A stretch of DNA of 64,000 nt from Lactococcus protaetiae (GCF_006965445.1 NZ_CP041356.1:1550001-1614000), one strand, 5' to 3'; shown: positions 38,961-46,496, counted from the first letter of the stretch. Program-made: numbers and translations. Notes: generated by a model not told the origin, from the sequence alone.

Positions 38961-39305
38961 TTATTTTTTATTTTTTCCTGCAAAATAACCAGCTAGAAGC
39001 CCTTTTATTATTTCCTTGTCATGGTCATCCATCGGTTGACCTGAATAACCTTCTGCATTATCAATGGCTTCTAAGAGCTCAGGAGAAAACTGCGGTCCTT
39101 TAATTTCTTCACGTCCGAGAAGATAGTCCACAGTCACATGGAAGTAATCGGCTACTTTAGCCAAATCACTTGCTTTAGGATTTGAAGTTTTCCAACGATA
39201 AAAAAGGTTATCACTAAACTTTAAATCGGCAGAAACTGCAGGTAAAGATTTACCACGTTTTTCTGCAAGTTCTTTTATCCTGTCAAATGTAGTTTTATCA
39301 TGCAT
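38961..39305 (-). CDS. CI-like phage repressor (XRE helix-turn-helix)
   Basis: 114 residues. FDRIKELAEKRGKSLPAVSADLKFSDNLFYRWKTSNPKASDLAKVADYFHVTVDYLLGREE is an XRE helix-turn-helix of the phage repressor type, followed by a short tail. It is transcribed away from the early phage operon and probably binds the TTACAAAAACGTATA repeats in the shared promoter region. Confidence 0.88.
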   Translation of the reverse strand: MHDKTTFDRIKELAEKRGKSLPAVSADLKFSDNLFYRWKTSNPKASDLAKVADYFHVTVDYLLGREEIKGPQFSPELLEAIDNAEGYSGQPMDDHDKEIIKGLLAGYFAGKNKK

Positions 39306-39329
39306 TATATAGCCCTTTCAAAAATGTTT

Positions 39330-39380
39330 TTACAAAAACGTATACCACTTCTTGACAAAAATTACAAAAACGTATATAAT
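39330..39380. promoter_or_regulatory. Lysis-lysogeny switch operators and early promoter
   Basis: A 15-bp direct repeat TTACAAAAACGTATA at 39330-39344 and 39362-39376 (32 bp apart, three helical turns). A rightward promoter TTGACA (39352-39357) with TATAAT (39375-39380), 17-bp spacing, overlaps the second copy. CI-like repressor binding there should block the early operon. Confidence 0.8.
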
Positions 39381-39591
39381 TATTCTTGTAAGATAAAAAG
39401 TTAGAAAAAATATCTTAATCATAAACACAATAAACGAGCTGGCAAGCGGTTCTAAATGTTTTTGTTAAGGCTTTTCTCTATGCTTATATTCTATACGAAA
39501 TGTAGATATAAGTCAAGCATAAACTACAAATAATCTAACTTTCTATCTAATTTTATAAAATAAAAAGACTTGGGGCGGAAAGGAAAACTGA

Positions 39592-39822
39592 ATGTCAGAA
39601 GTAGAACAAAGTTTCGATTCTCAGCGAATGAAAATTGTTGATTATTTGAAACAACCAGAAAAAGGAAAGAAGGATGCTGTTTGGGCTTATGAAAATATCA
39701 AAGAGCCGCCTTATAAATTCACTAAATCAGATATTAGTGCTGCATTAAATGGAAATCGAAAATATACGCAATCAGTAAAATGGTTGATCACGTTTTTAGT
39801 TAAATATTTTGATTTAGATTAG
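39592..39822 (+). CDS. Phage early protein (position of Cro)
   Basis: 76 residues: MSEVEQSFDSQRMKIVDYLK then YKFTKSDISAALNGNRKYTQSVKWLITFLVKYFDL. The second half could form a helix-turn-helix-like fold, and the location first in the rightward early operon suits a Cro-like or accessory regulator. The family is not recognised. An AAAGGAAA site precedes the ATG. Confidence 0.6.
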   Translation: MSEVEQSFDSQRMKIVDYLKQPEKGKKDAVWAYENIKEPPYKFTKSDISAALNGNRKYTQSVKWLITFLVKYFDLD

Positions 39823-39832
39823 GAGGTAAAGT

Positions 39833-40155
39833 ATGAATGAATTAATAAAAATTTCGTCAAACGATTTGGGGAAGCTATAAAACGTACTATAAAAAGACAG
39901 CGAGAATATGGTTATGCTCAAGATATTCTTAAATCTTGGAACAATAAGGGGATAAAAACTCTTAAGCAAGCGAAAACTGAAGAAGTAAGTTTTAATAACA
40001 AATTGCAAAAAAATTATGCTCAAACACAATCTAAGCCAGTTAAGAACGTTCCTGATTGGACAGATGAAGGAAAACTTATCAGAGCAGGTGTTGATACTAC
40101 TGGCATGGCTCAGAACGAAAGGTACAAGCTCGCTAGAGAGATGGGGTTGAATTAA
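39833..40155 (+). pseudogene. DnaD-like phage replication protein, shortened and frameshifted
   Basis: Strong AGGAGG before ATG 39833. The frame MNELIKISSNDLG breaks at GGGG 39868-39871; adding one G gives GEAIKRTIKRQREYGYAQDILKSWNNKGIKTLKQAKTEE...DWTDEGKLIRAGVDTTGMAQNERYKLAREMGLN. The YAQDILKSWNNKGI stretch is the end of a DnaD domain as in replisome organisers. At about 107 residues it lacks the usual N-terminal part, so an internal deletion in the phage is likely. Confidence 0.6.
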
Positions 40156-40558
40156 TGAAGTTTGAATTTGAATTGGATAAAATGTCTATAACGCAACAAC
40201 AAAAGGGAATTAGTTATAAAAATGGGAAACCTATTTTCTATAACCATAGAGGTACTTATAATCAAGAGTTAAGGCTATTACTCATGCGAAATAATCCTCC
40301 TGAGTGTTTTGGAAAAGGAATTCTGATAAGCTTTCAGTGACATTTACTAACGCGATTAAGCAGGAAAAACGTTGGTTCAAATGGAAAACGACAAAATCTG
40401 ATTTAGATAATCTCATGAAGAATTTACAGGACTATATGACAAAGCTTAAATTTTACAGTGATGATAGCCAAATCGTTTGTCTGGAGGCTAAAAAATATAA
40501 CGGAGAGAGAAATAAAATTGCAATTGAGATAACTGAGGTTAGTCATGGATGTGATTGA
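40155..40558 (+). pseudogene. RusA-like Holliday junction resolvase, frameshifted
   Basis: Starts MKFEFELDKMSITQQQKGISYKNGKPIFYN; the frame breaks near the C at 40323, and continues DKLSVTFTNAIKQEKRWFKWKTTKSDLDNLMKNLQDYMTKLKFYSDDSQIVCLEAKK. The KSDLDNLMKNLQD pattern matches the catalytic Asp motif of RusA (PD-DNL-K--LD). One missing base restores 134 residues, the normal size. The start overlaps the previous stop. Confidence 0.75.
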
Positions 40559-40703
40559 ACAAGTAATGAATACAATTGAAGGATACGAAGATAATGATTT
40601 CAACCGCTCGGAGCAGGCCGAGTCAGAAAACAAAAAGCCCACGGCAATGGGCTTTGACAACCTCATTATACCACAAAGGAGAATGAAATGGCTGATAAAT
40701 TAG
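40545..40703 (+). CDS. Small phage protein
   Basis: 52 residues (MDVIEQVMNTIEGYEDNDFNRSEQ... ending MKWLIN), overlapping the RusA gene by 14 nt and the next gene by 16 nt. Acidic and Asn-rich, no family recognised. The internal AAAGCCCACGGCAATGGGCTTT hairpin (about 40634-40656) could be a terminator or regulatory stem. Confidence 0.4.
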   Translation: MDVIEQVMNTIEGYEDNDFNRSEQAESENKKPTAMGFDNLIIPQRRMKWLIN

Positions 40704-41077
40704 ATAGAATTATTGGGGATTACTTAACAGGGAGGCTGAATGCCAATATTAAAGCAAGAGAAATTGATTTAAGAGCAAAGAAACCTATTGATAATTTAGG
40801 AATTCGGATGCAATCAAAAGGGCTTTCTCCACAAGAAGTAGTCTATCTAAGAATTGAAGAAGATGAACTTTTTGGGTTACTCGGAAGAATGAAAAAACAA
40901 AAAGAAATTCTTGATGTTTTCTGGAATGTAGAATGTGAGGATACTAAAAAGGCACTCCTGCTTCATTACAGAGAGCGAAAGACTTGGTATGGTGTTGCTC
41001 AAGAGTTATTTGTTGGGATTACCACTTTATGGCGGTGGAATAAAGCTTTCAAAGCAATGATTGAGCCTTATTTATAA
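40688..41077 (+). CDS. DUF1492-type phage late regulator (RinA/ArpU-like)
   Basis: 129 residues. KQKEILDVFWNVECEDTKKALLLHYRERKTWYGVAQELFVGITTLWRWNKAFKAMIEPYL is the signature of the DUF1492 family, sigma-region-4-like activators encoded before phage late genes. Its last 60 nt are copied at 42205-42260, in front of the second lysin cassette, showing that the duplicated unit began inside this gene. It probably switches on the lysin cassettes. Confidence 0.8.
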   Translation: MADKLDRIIGDYLTGRLNANIKAREIDLRAKKPIDNLGIRMQSKGLSPQEVVYLRIEEDELFGLLGRMKKQKEILDVFWNVECEDTKKALLLHYRERKTWYGVAQELFVGITTLWRWNKAFKAMIEPYL

Positions 41078-41092
41078 AATGGCAATTTGGTG

Positions 41093-41344
41093 AAATGTTT
41101 TTGAAAGGTTCATTGAAAGATCCCCCTAAATTTAGTGAGATAATAGTATCATGAAGGAACGAGCAAGTAAGTATTCATTCAAATCAGTTCGGTGCTCAAA
41201 CCCTTCATAGATTTTAAAGGAGGTCTAACAACTTTTAGTTGTTGTCGGTTCGATTCCGACTTAAAATCATTCCTAATTAAAAATACAGCTGTACATTAGG
41301 GCGAAACAGTCAGTAGATTGACGAATTTTCTTGGACTGAATAAA
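41093..41344 (+). repeat. Lysin cassette leader, copy 1
   Basis: A leader of about 250 nt also present at 42260-42535 and 43335-43610 at near identity. It holds a hairpin (ATGAAGG...GAGCA pairing with TGCTC...CCTTCAT, 41151-41208), a tRNA-like fold (41210-41268), ACAGCTGTACATTAGGGCGAAACAG, and the shared ATTGACGAATTTTCTTGGACTGAATAAA ending before the lysin start. Confidence 0.85.
41210..41268 (+). ncRNA. D-arm-less tRNA-like structure, copy 1
   Basis: An 8-bp acceptor stem (GATTTTAA/TTAAAATC) encloses a 5-bp stem with a 7-nt loop (AACAA CTTTTAG TTGTT, anticodon position TTT). A canonical T-arm (GTCGG TTCGATT CCGAC) follows with no variable loop. A 9-nt linker stands in place of the D-arm. 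No CCA is encoded. Whether it is processed or charged is unknown. Confidence 0.6.
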
Positions 41345-42048
41345 ATGAAAGAAGGGGAAAGTAAATTGGGACAACAAGAAACAGCAAAACAAATCTGGGA
41401 TTATCTTACGTCTCGCGGATGGAGCAAACAGTCTGTAGCGGCTCTTTTAGGAAACATGCAGAGCGAAAGCGGTATTATTCCTGACCGCTGGGAAAGTGAC
41501 ATTGTTGGCAATATGAACGGTGGATATGGTCTTGTTCAATGGACGCCAGCTACAAAATATATTGACTGGGCAAAATCGAATGGCTTGGTTTATCAAGATG
41601 TTATTTCTCAGTGCAAACGACTTGAATGGGAAGTTGCGAATAGTCAACAATTTTATCATCCGACTATGACTTTTGCACAATTTACTAAGAGTACACAATC
41701 TCCTGAAGAGTTGGCAGATATTTTTATTAGATACTATGAACGCCCACTTAATCCCAATCAACCTGTGAGGGGGACTCAAGCGCGTTATTGGTATAATCTC
41801 TTCCAAAATACAACAGGGGTTCTGGATCCGAAAACCAAACAAACAAAGGAGAAATTGAGATGTATTTAATTAATACAATTGACACAAAAAATTGGTATGT
41901 ATCAAATGGAGTACAATGCAAATGGGTCAAAACCGAGCGCGTACTTAGAAATTATCAAAATGAATTTGGGAAACTTAATCTTCCAGTGGATAAAATGTAC
42001 AGCACAGAACTATACAACGAATTCGCTCAAGATAAGATTTTGAAATAA
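41345..42048 (+). pseudogene. Lysin 1: phage-tail-lysozyme domain plus C-terminal domain, frameshifted linker
   Basis: The catalytic region (about 1-150) reads QQETAKQIWDYLTSRGWSKQSVAALLGNMQSESGIIPDRWE...GYGLVQWTPATKYIDWA, as in Phage_lysozyme2 domains (catalytic Glu in SESG). A linker then leads to the C-terminal MYLINTIDTKNWYVSNGVQCKW... domain in another frame. Adding one G at GGGG 41816-41819 joins them through GGSGSENQTNKGEIEM, like the linker of lysin 2. The start is ATG 41345 or, better placed after GAAGGGG, TTG 41366. An AAAGGAG and ATG at 41860 inside allow separate synthesis of the C-terminal domain. Confidence 0.8.
41860..42048 (+). CDS. Lysin C-terminal (putative cell-wall-binding) domain, internal start
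   Basis: 62 residues with its own AAAGGAG (41845-41851) 8 nt before ATG 41860: MYLINTIDTKNWYVSNGVQCKWVKTERVLRNYQNEFGK. It equals the C terminus of lysin 2 apart from a few substitutions. Several known lysins make their binding domain separately from such an internal start and assemble mixed oligomers; that is inferred here. Confidence 0.65.
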   Translation: MYLINTIDTKNWYVSNGVQCKWVKTERVLRNYQNEFGKLNLPVDKMYSTELYNEFAQDKILK

Positions 42049-42049
42049 C

Positions 42050-42137
42050 TACCAAGTAGCTAAAGATGTCAGGGTTCGACTCCCTGACTTGCTATTATAT
42101 TAATCAATAAAGCTGTCATCGATGACGGCTTTTTGTA
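42050..42137 (+). terminator. T-arm mini-structure plus terminator, copy 1
   Basis: TCAGGG TTCGACT CCCTGA forms a tRNA T-arm-like hairpin with CAAG/CTTG outside it (42052-42092). It is followed by the intrinsic terminator AAAGCTGTCATCGATGACGGCTTTTT (42109-42135). Nearly identical copies follow lysins 2 and 3. Confidence 0.75.
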
Positions 42138-42159
42138 TGGAGTTTAGAGAGGAGAGAAA

Positions 42160-42243
42160 ATGGCAAAAGCTAAATATGAGGAATGGCTTTCAGAAGAAGG
42201 GTTACCACTTTATGGTGGTGGAATAAAGCTTTCAAAGCAATGA
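42160..42243 (+). pseudogene. Chimeric remnant: terminase small-subunit start joined to the late-regulator end
   Basis: After GAGGAGAG, ATGGCAAAAGCTAAATATGAGG reads MAKAKYEEWLSEEGL, the usual start of phage terminase small subunits. It then jumps to a copy of the DUF1492 gene end (CTTTATGGTGGTGGAATAAAGC...). This is the junction created when the cassette was duplicated. The equivalent junction before lysin 3 is shortened to ATGGTAATTTGA. Confidence 0.7.
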
Positions 42244-42259
42244 TTGAGCCTTATTTATA

Positions 42260-42537
42260 AAATGGCAATTTGATGAAATGTTTTTGAAAGGTTCATTGAA
42301 GGATACCCCCTAAATTTAATGAGATAATAGTATCATGAAGGAACGAGCTAATAAGTATTCATTCAAATAAGTTCGGTGCTCAAACCCTTCATGGATTTTA
42401 AAGAAGGTCTAACAACTTTCGGTTGTTGTCGGTTCGATTCCGACTTAAAATCATTCCTAATTAAAAATACAGCTGTACATTAGGGCGAAACAGTCAGTAG
42501 ATTGACGAATTTTCTTGGACTGAATAAAAAGGAGGTC
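42260..42537 (+). repeat. Lysin cassette leader, copy 2
   Basis: A near-identical copy of the leader at 41093-41344. The tRNA-like part is at 42394-42452, with anticodon-loop sequence CTTTCGG (TTC at the anticodon position) instead of CTTTTAG; the stems are preserved. Confidence 0.85.
42394..42452 (+). ncRNA. D-arm-less tRNA-like structure, copy 2
   Basis: The same fold as copy 1: GATTTTAA/TTAAAATC acceptor, AACAA-CTTTCGG-TTGTT anticodon-like arm, GTCGG-TTCGATT-CCGAC T-arm. The loop change (TTTTAG to TTTCGG) alters the anticodon position from TTT to TTC while all stems remain paired. Confidence 0.6.
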
Positions 42538-42540
42538 AAT

Positions 42541-43218
42541 ATGGCAGGATCATTAAATAAACTTGTTGAACGTATGGTTTATTGGTGTACTGAAGTAAGC
42601 CTTGGTTATGACCAAAGTAATCGTTGGGATATTCGAGATGGTGGAGAAACAGACTGTTCTGCTCTGGTTATTCATTGTTTACAAGAGGCAGGATTTACAA
42701 CTGGTGAGGCAAGCTATACAGGAAATATGCGTTCCGCATTGACAGCGAATGGATGGACAGTAGTGGCGAACAATGGCTCACCACAAACAGGAGATATTCT
42801 CTTGAATGACGTGAATCATGTTGCAGTATATATTGGAAATGGGAAACTTGCTCAAGCTTCTGGGGATGAGAACGGCCAAATTTCTGGAGGACAAGCTGGT
42901 GACCAGACAGGACGCGAAACTAATGTAAGTAGCTATTACAACTACCCATGGGATTGCTATTTACGTTGGTCAGGGGGAGACGACTCAGGGTCATCTTCTA
43001 ATAATCAAACAAACAAAGGAGAAATTGAGATGTATTTAATTAATACAATTGACACAAAAACTTGGTATGTATCAAACGGAGTACAATGCAAATGGATCAA
43101 AACCGAGCGCGTACTTAGAAACTATCAAAATGAATTTGGGAAACTTAATCTTCCAGTGGATAAAATGTACAGCACAGAACTATACAACGAATTCGCTCAA
43201 GATAAGATTTTGAAATAA
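42541..43218 (+). CDS. Lysin 2: NlpC/P60-type amidase (amidase_5) with C-terminal domain
   Basis: About 225 residues. AGSLNKLVERMVYWCTEVSLGYDQSNRWDIRDGGETDCSALVIHCLQEAGF contains the catalytic Cys in ETDCSALV. DVNHVAVYIGNGKLAQASGDENG contains the catalytic His. This is the bacteriophage peptidoglycan hydrolase (amidase_5) family. A linker GGDDSGSSSNNQTNKGEIE leads into MYLINTIDTKTWYVSNG..., the same C-terminal domain as lysin 1. The ATG at 42541 follows AAAGGAGG. An internal AAAGGAG (43015-43021) and ATG 43030 could give the C-terminal domain alone. Confidence 0.88.
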   Translation: MAGSLNKLVERMVYWCTEVSLGYDQSNRWDIRDGGETDCSALVIHCLQEAGFTTGEASYTGNMRSALTANGWTVVANNGSPQTGDILLNDVNHVAVYIGNGKLAQASGDENGQISGGQAGDQTGRETNVSSYYNYPWDCYLRWSGGDDSGSSSNNQTNKGEIEMYLINTIDTKTWYVSNGVQCKWIKTERVLRNYQNEFGKLNLPVDKMYSTELYNEFAQDKILK

Positions 43219-43310
43219 CTACCAAGTAGCTAAAGATGTCAGGGTTCGACTCCCTGACTTGCTATTATACTAATCAATAAAGCTGTCAACGATGACGGCT
43301 TTTTATATGG
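43219..43310 (+). terminator. T-arm mini-structure plus terminator, copy 2
   Basis: As after lysin 1: CAAG...TCAGGG TTCGACT CCCTGA CTTG, then AAAGCTGTCAACGATGACGGCTTTTT. Confidence 0.75.
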
Positions 43311-43334
43311 AGTTTGAGAAAGGAGAGAAAATGG

Positions 43335-43612
43335 TAATTTGATGAAATGTTTTTGAAAGGTTCATTGAAAGATACCCCCTAAATTTAATGAGATAATAGT
43401 ATCATGAAGGAACGAGCAAATAAGTATTCATTCAAATAAGTTCGGTGCTCAAAATCCTTCATGGATTTTAAAGAAGGTCTAACAACTTTTAGTTGTTGTC
43501 GGTTCGATTCCGACTTAAAATCATTCCTAATTAAAAATACAGCTGTACATTAGGGCGAAACAGTCAGTAGATTGACGAATTTTCTTGGACTGAATAAAAA
43601 GAAGGAGATTGA
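43335..43612 (+). repeat. Lysin cassette leader, copy 3
   Basis: Third copy of the leader. The tRNA-like part lies at 43464-43522, loop CTTTTAG. The junction on its left (AAAATGGTAATTTGATGAAATG) shows that the terminase/regulator remnant seen before cassette 2 has been deleted. Confidence 0.85.
43464..43522 (+). ncRNA. D-arm-less tRNA-like structure, copy 3
   Basis: The same stems as copies 1 and 2 (acceptor GATTTTAA/TTAAAATC, AACAA/TTGTT, GTCGG/CCGAC). Anticodon-loop CTTTTAG as in copy 1. The AGGAGG of copy 1 is AGAAGG here and in copy 2. Confidence 0.6.
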
Positions 43613-43615
43613 AAA

Positions 43616-44745
43616 GTGAAAATTGGTTCAAATGGTTTAAATCTTATCAAACAATTTGAAGGTTGTCGACTTACAGCTTATGCTCTTGGTGATGGTAAGA
43701 TTACTATTGGTTGGGGGCACGCAGAGCTGGTAGGACAAACTGGCTTGGTAGCTGGTGTTACAACATGGATTCAAGCCCAAGCAGATAATCAACTCGCTGC
43801 TGATTTGGTCCCTTGTGAAAATGCAGTAAATAATTATTTTACTCGCTCATTTAACCAAAATCAGTTTGATGCTTTAGTTTCTTTTGCTTATAACTTGGGA
43901 ACTGCTGTATTTGCAAATTATAGTTGGAATAAAACAGCAAGTGATAGCTGGATTACTTCTGAAATGATGCTTTATATAAATAAAGGAACTCAGTTTGAAG
44001 AGGGATTAACGCGACGCCGTCAAGCAGAGGTAACTTTATATAACAATGAGGCAACATCTGGTACAACAGGGAGTTGGACGTGGTCTTTTACCAAGCCTTA
44101 TACTGGCATCGTCTATTTAGATGGTCAGCAATTCGGTAATACTTCATATCCTAGAGGGCGTGGCTATTTCCATGATGGATTTGATTTTGATGCTAGCGTT
44201 TATGGTCCAGATATTTTAGCTGTTTCTGATGGAGAGGTAATCTATACTGGAGTGATGGGAGACGGACTTGGTTCTGTTGTTGTTTTGTCTATCCCACCCT
44301 ATCAAGTAATGTATCAAGAATTTTCAAATTCCATGAGTGATATTTTTGTTTCAGTTGGGCAAAAAGTAACTAAAGGTCAACGTATCGCTCGGATGAATGG
44401 GGGACACATCTTCATTTAGGGATTACTAAAAAAGACTGGCGCACAGCATTAGCAAGCTGGGATATTGATGACGGGACATGGCTTAATCCAATAACGATTA
44501 TTCAAACTGGAGTGGGAGAACCTGATCCAGAAACAAATATGGAGGAATTAAAAGATATGCTTAAATTATTTAAAATCAACACAGGTTACAAATCGCTTCA
44601 GCTTGTAAACACTGATACATTGAAATATTTCGCGATGAATGCCGATGAGAGTGCTCGTATGCGAAAATTCTTGTATGACAAGGAACCAATGTTTGAACCT
44701 GCTGAGTTTCAAAATGTATTGGACATTATCAAACATGTTCTCTAA
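43616..44745 (+). pseudogene. Lysin 3: GH24 muramidase plus M23 endopeptidase, frameshifted
   Basis: About 376 residues when repaired. Residues 1-145 are a T4-type GH24 lysozyme (LIKQFEGCRLTAYALGDGKITIGWGHA, with the catalytic Glu in QFEG). Residues about 160-290 are an M23 zinc endopeptidase (YFHDGFDFD, then HLHLG). The frame breaks in the five-G run at 44399-44403; adding one G gives RMNGGTHLHLGITKKDW. The C-terminal region (MLKLFKINTGYKSLQLVNTDTLKYF...) differs from lysins 1 and 2 and has its own GGAGG (44541-44545) and ATG 44557. The GTG start follows AAGGAG. Confidence 0.82.
44557..44745 (+). CDS. Lysin 3 C-terminal domain, internal start
   Basis: 62 residues, MLKLFKINTGYKSLQLV... FEPAEFQNVLDIIKHVL, preceded by GGAGGAATTAAAAGAT. 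Same size and position as the separately startable domain of lysins 1 and 2, though the sequence is diverged. Probably a wall-binding module. Confidence 0.55.
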   Translation: MLKLFKINTGYKSLQLVNTDTLKYFAMNADESARMRKFLYDKEPMFEPAEFQNVLDIIKHVL

Positions 44746-44775
44746 TTAACAACCTCATGTAAAAAGGTTGCAAAA

Positions 44776-44852
44776 AAAGCAAGTTAGGGTTCGACGCCCT
44801 GACTTGCTATTATATTAATCAATAAAGCTGTCATCGATGACGGCTTTTTGCA
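44776..44852 (+). terminator. Perfect tRNA mini-helix plus terminator, copy 3
   Basis: AGCAAGT (44778-44784) pairs with ACTTGCT, enclosing TAGGG TTCGACG CCCTG. Together these make a 7-bp acceptor-like stem stacked on a 5-bp T-stem with a T-loop, i.e. a complete tRNA top half. The terminator AAAGCTGTCATCGATGACGGCTTTTT follows. Confidence 0.75.
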
Positions 44853-44866
44853 AGGAATATCTGACG

Positions 44867-45204
44867 ATGAAAGCCAAGGTATCAAGAGCTGACAAACAAG
44901 GAGCACATTGCGTAGTCTTTGAAAAACAGAAAGATATTGCTCAAGACACAGAACACCTGTGGTATTTGTGGTAAGCCAATTGATAAGAGTTTGAAAGCCC
45001 CTGACCCATTGAGCGCGGTTGTTGACCACATCATCTATTAATAAAGGCGGTCACCTTTCATCAATAGATAGCTTACAGCTTGCTCACTGGACTTGCAATT
45101 GTCAGAAGTCTGATAAATTGTTCAATGTGAAGCAGGAAGAACCGAAAGTATTAGAAAATCGTAACTTGCCACAGAGCCGTGATTGGGCTTCTTATGTATT
45201 TTAA
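44867..45204 (+). pseudogene. Phage HNH endonuclease remnant
   Basis: Pieces in different frames: NTCGICGKPIDKSLKAPDPLSAVVDHII (about 44940-45033), then INKGGHLSSIDSLQLAHWTCNCQKSDKLFNV and NRNLPQSRDWASYVF to 45204. These are the Zn-Cys pair and HNH motif (DHI...N..LQLAHWTCN) of endonucleases next to phage terminase genes. Frameshifts near 44940 and 45035 inactivate it; the second is not a simple G-run loss, so this is real decay. Confidence 0.7.
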
Positions 45205-45428
45205 TAATAATATCAAAGAAGATTTAATGGAATATTCCATAATGGTGTGCTTGTAGTTGCTGCTATTGCAGAAAATGGCGCAGTATAAGCAGAAATATAT
45301 AGAACACCTTGTTTTACAAAGTAATACATAAGCCTAGCTGTATTAAAGCCTGATAAAGGCTTTCTCAACCAACCATCTGTATCTCTAGAAACTTGTAAGT
45401 TTTTGAAACAAACATTTACTATATTGAA

Positions 45429-45707
45429 ATGATTGAAAATAGTAGCATGGGAAGATTTTGCTTAAGGACTTTACTTTCACTTGTAGAGATTGAGCGCGAT
45501 ATGATTGTTGAACGCGTTCAGGAAGGTAGAGAGAAAGCACGACAAAATCCGAATTTTAGAGAAGGACGACCAAAGCGTGTGATTACACCAAAATATCGTA
45601 AAGCCTATAACTTATTGACAGAATTATCAGTGAAGGAGGTATCAGCACAGACAGGACTGTCACGAAGTACCATTTACAGAATTAAAAAACAAATAGAACA
45701 AAAATAA
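45429..45707 (+). pseudogene. Serine resolvase, C-terminal fragment
   Basis: RTLLSLVEIERDMIVERVQEGREKARQNPNFREGRPKRVITPKYRKAYNLLTELSVKEVSAQTGLSRSTIYRIKKQ is the end of a resolvase/invertase: helix E and a helix-turn-helix. The N-terminal catalytic domain with the active Ser is absent. A CTGTCAGTACTGACAG palindrome (45711-45726) flanked by AAACT/AGTTTTT ends the unit as a terminator. Confidence 0.75.
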
Positions 45708-45749
45708 ACTCTGTCAGTACTGACAGAGTTTTTAGGAGGAGTATATGAT

Positions 45750-46132
45750 TTGGAGCATTTAGCGCAGAGCTTTTCAGCTTTTTTGCTTGATATTTTAAGA
45801 AACTTACCACTAATTCTTGCTTTGAGTTCAGCGTTAAGTACTGTTTTTTATAAAATTTTTCAACGATTTATTAAACGCATTACTGAAAAGATTGAAAATG
45901 AACTAGCAGAAATTAGTAAACGAATTTCTGCGATTGAAAAAAATGCAGCAACGGCTCATAAAGACTTGGAAAAAGAGGTTTTACGCCTACAACTCTTAGA
46001 GGGATTAATAGTGAGCGACTTTCAGCGAGTGAGGTTGCATATTTTTATGACCGTTATGCCGCTTTAGGCGGAAACAGCTTTGTATCTGAAAAGGTTCACG
46101 AGTACCTTGAAAAACTCAACGGAGGAAAATAA
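45750..46132 (+). pseudogene. Phage lysis-module membrane protein, frameshifted
   Basis: EHLAQSFSAFLLDILRNLPLILALSSALSTVFYKIFQRF has one membrane helix, and a coiled-coil follows (IEKNAATAHKDLEKEVLRLQLLEG). The frame breaks at GGG 46001-46003. Adding one G gives INSERLSASEVAYFYDRYAALGGNSFVSEKVHEYLEKLNGGK, ending at 46132, 2 nt before the holin ATG. About 127 residues. It sits where lactococcal phages carry a small membrane gene before the holin. The TTG at 45750 or an ATG at 45744 one base out of frame could start it. Confidence 0.6.
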
Positions 46133-46133
46133 C

Positions 46134-46496
46134 ATGAAAAATATTAATGCAGGTACGCTTACCCGTACCATTTTACTTTGGTTGGCCATTCTCAACCAAA
46201 TTTTAACGGCGCTACATCTTAATCCGCTACCGCTTGATGATAATACGGTAAGTACGATTATCACGACTGTCTTTGCACTTTGGGCGTGGTGGAAGAATAA
46301 TGATTTTACTCACGCTGCAAAAGAAGGGACAAAAGTCACACAGGCTTTAAAGCAAGGTCAGTCGCTTGAAATCACACGCTTAAAAAACGTAGACCAAGAA
46401 TTTACGACAACGGGGACAAATAAAATGGGAAATATCGAAAATATGATTGTTCGGATGGAAGCAATTCTGTCAATATTAACAACAAGCCTCAGATGA
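46134..46496 (+). CDS. Phage holin, LC3 family
   Basis: 120 residues. The first 70, KNINAGTLTRTILLWLAILNQILTALHLNPLPLDDNTVSTIITTVFALWAWWKNNDFTHAAKEGTKVTQALK, are a classic phi-LC3 holin with two membrane helices. The remaining 50 residues are not typical and overlap the degraded lysin, so the original stop may have been lost. A GGAGG site precedes the ATG. Holins let lysins reach the wall. Confidence 0.85.
   Translation: MKNINAGTLTRTILLWLAILNQILTALHLNPLPLDDNTVSTIITTVFALWAWWKNNDFTHAAKEGTKVTQALKQGQSLEITRLKNVDQEFTTTGTNKMGNIENMIVRMEAILSILTTSLR

Noticed and set aside
41318-41345. Shared MTNFLGLNK peptide (TTG start) as the true N terminus of all lysins
   Set aside because: In cassette 3 the same frame ends in a stop before the lysin, and good ribosome-binding sites lie after it. 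It is part of the repeated leader.
41093-43612. Three leaders as a CRISPR array
   Set aside because: Repeats are about 250 nt, separated by full genes, with no short regularly spaced units and no cas genes.
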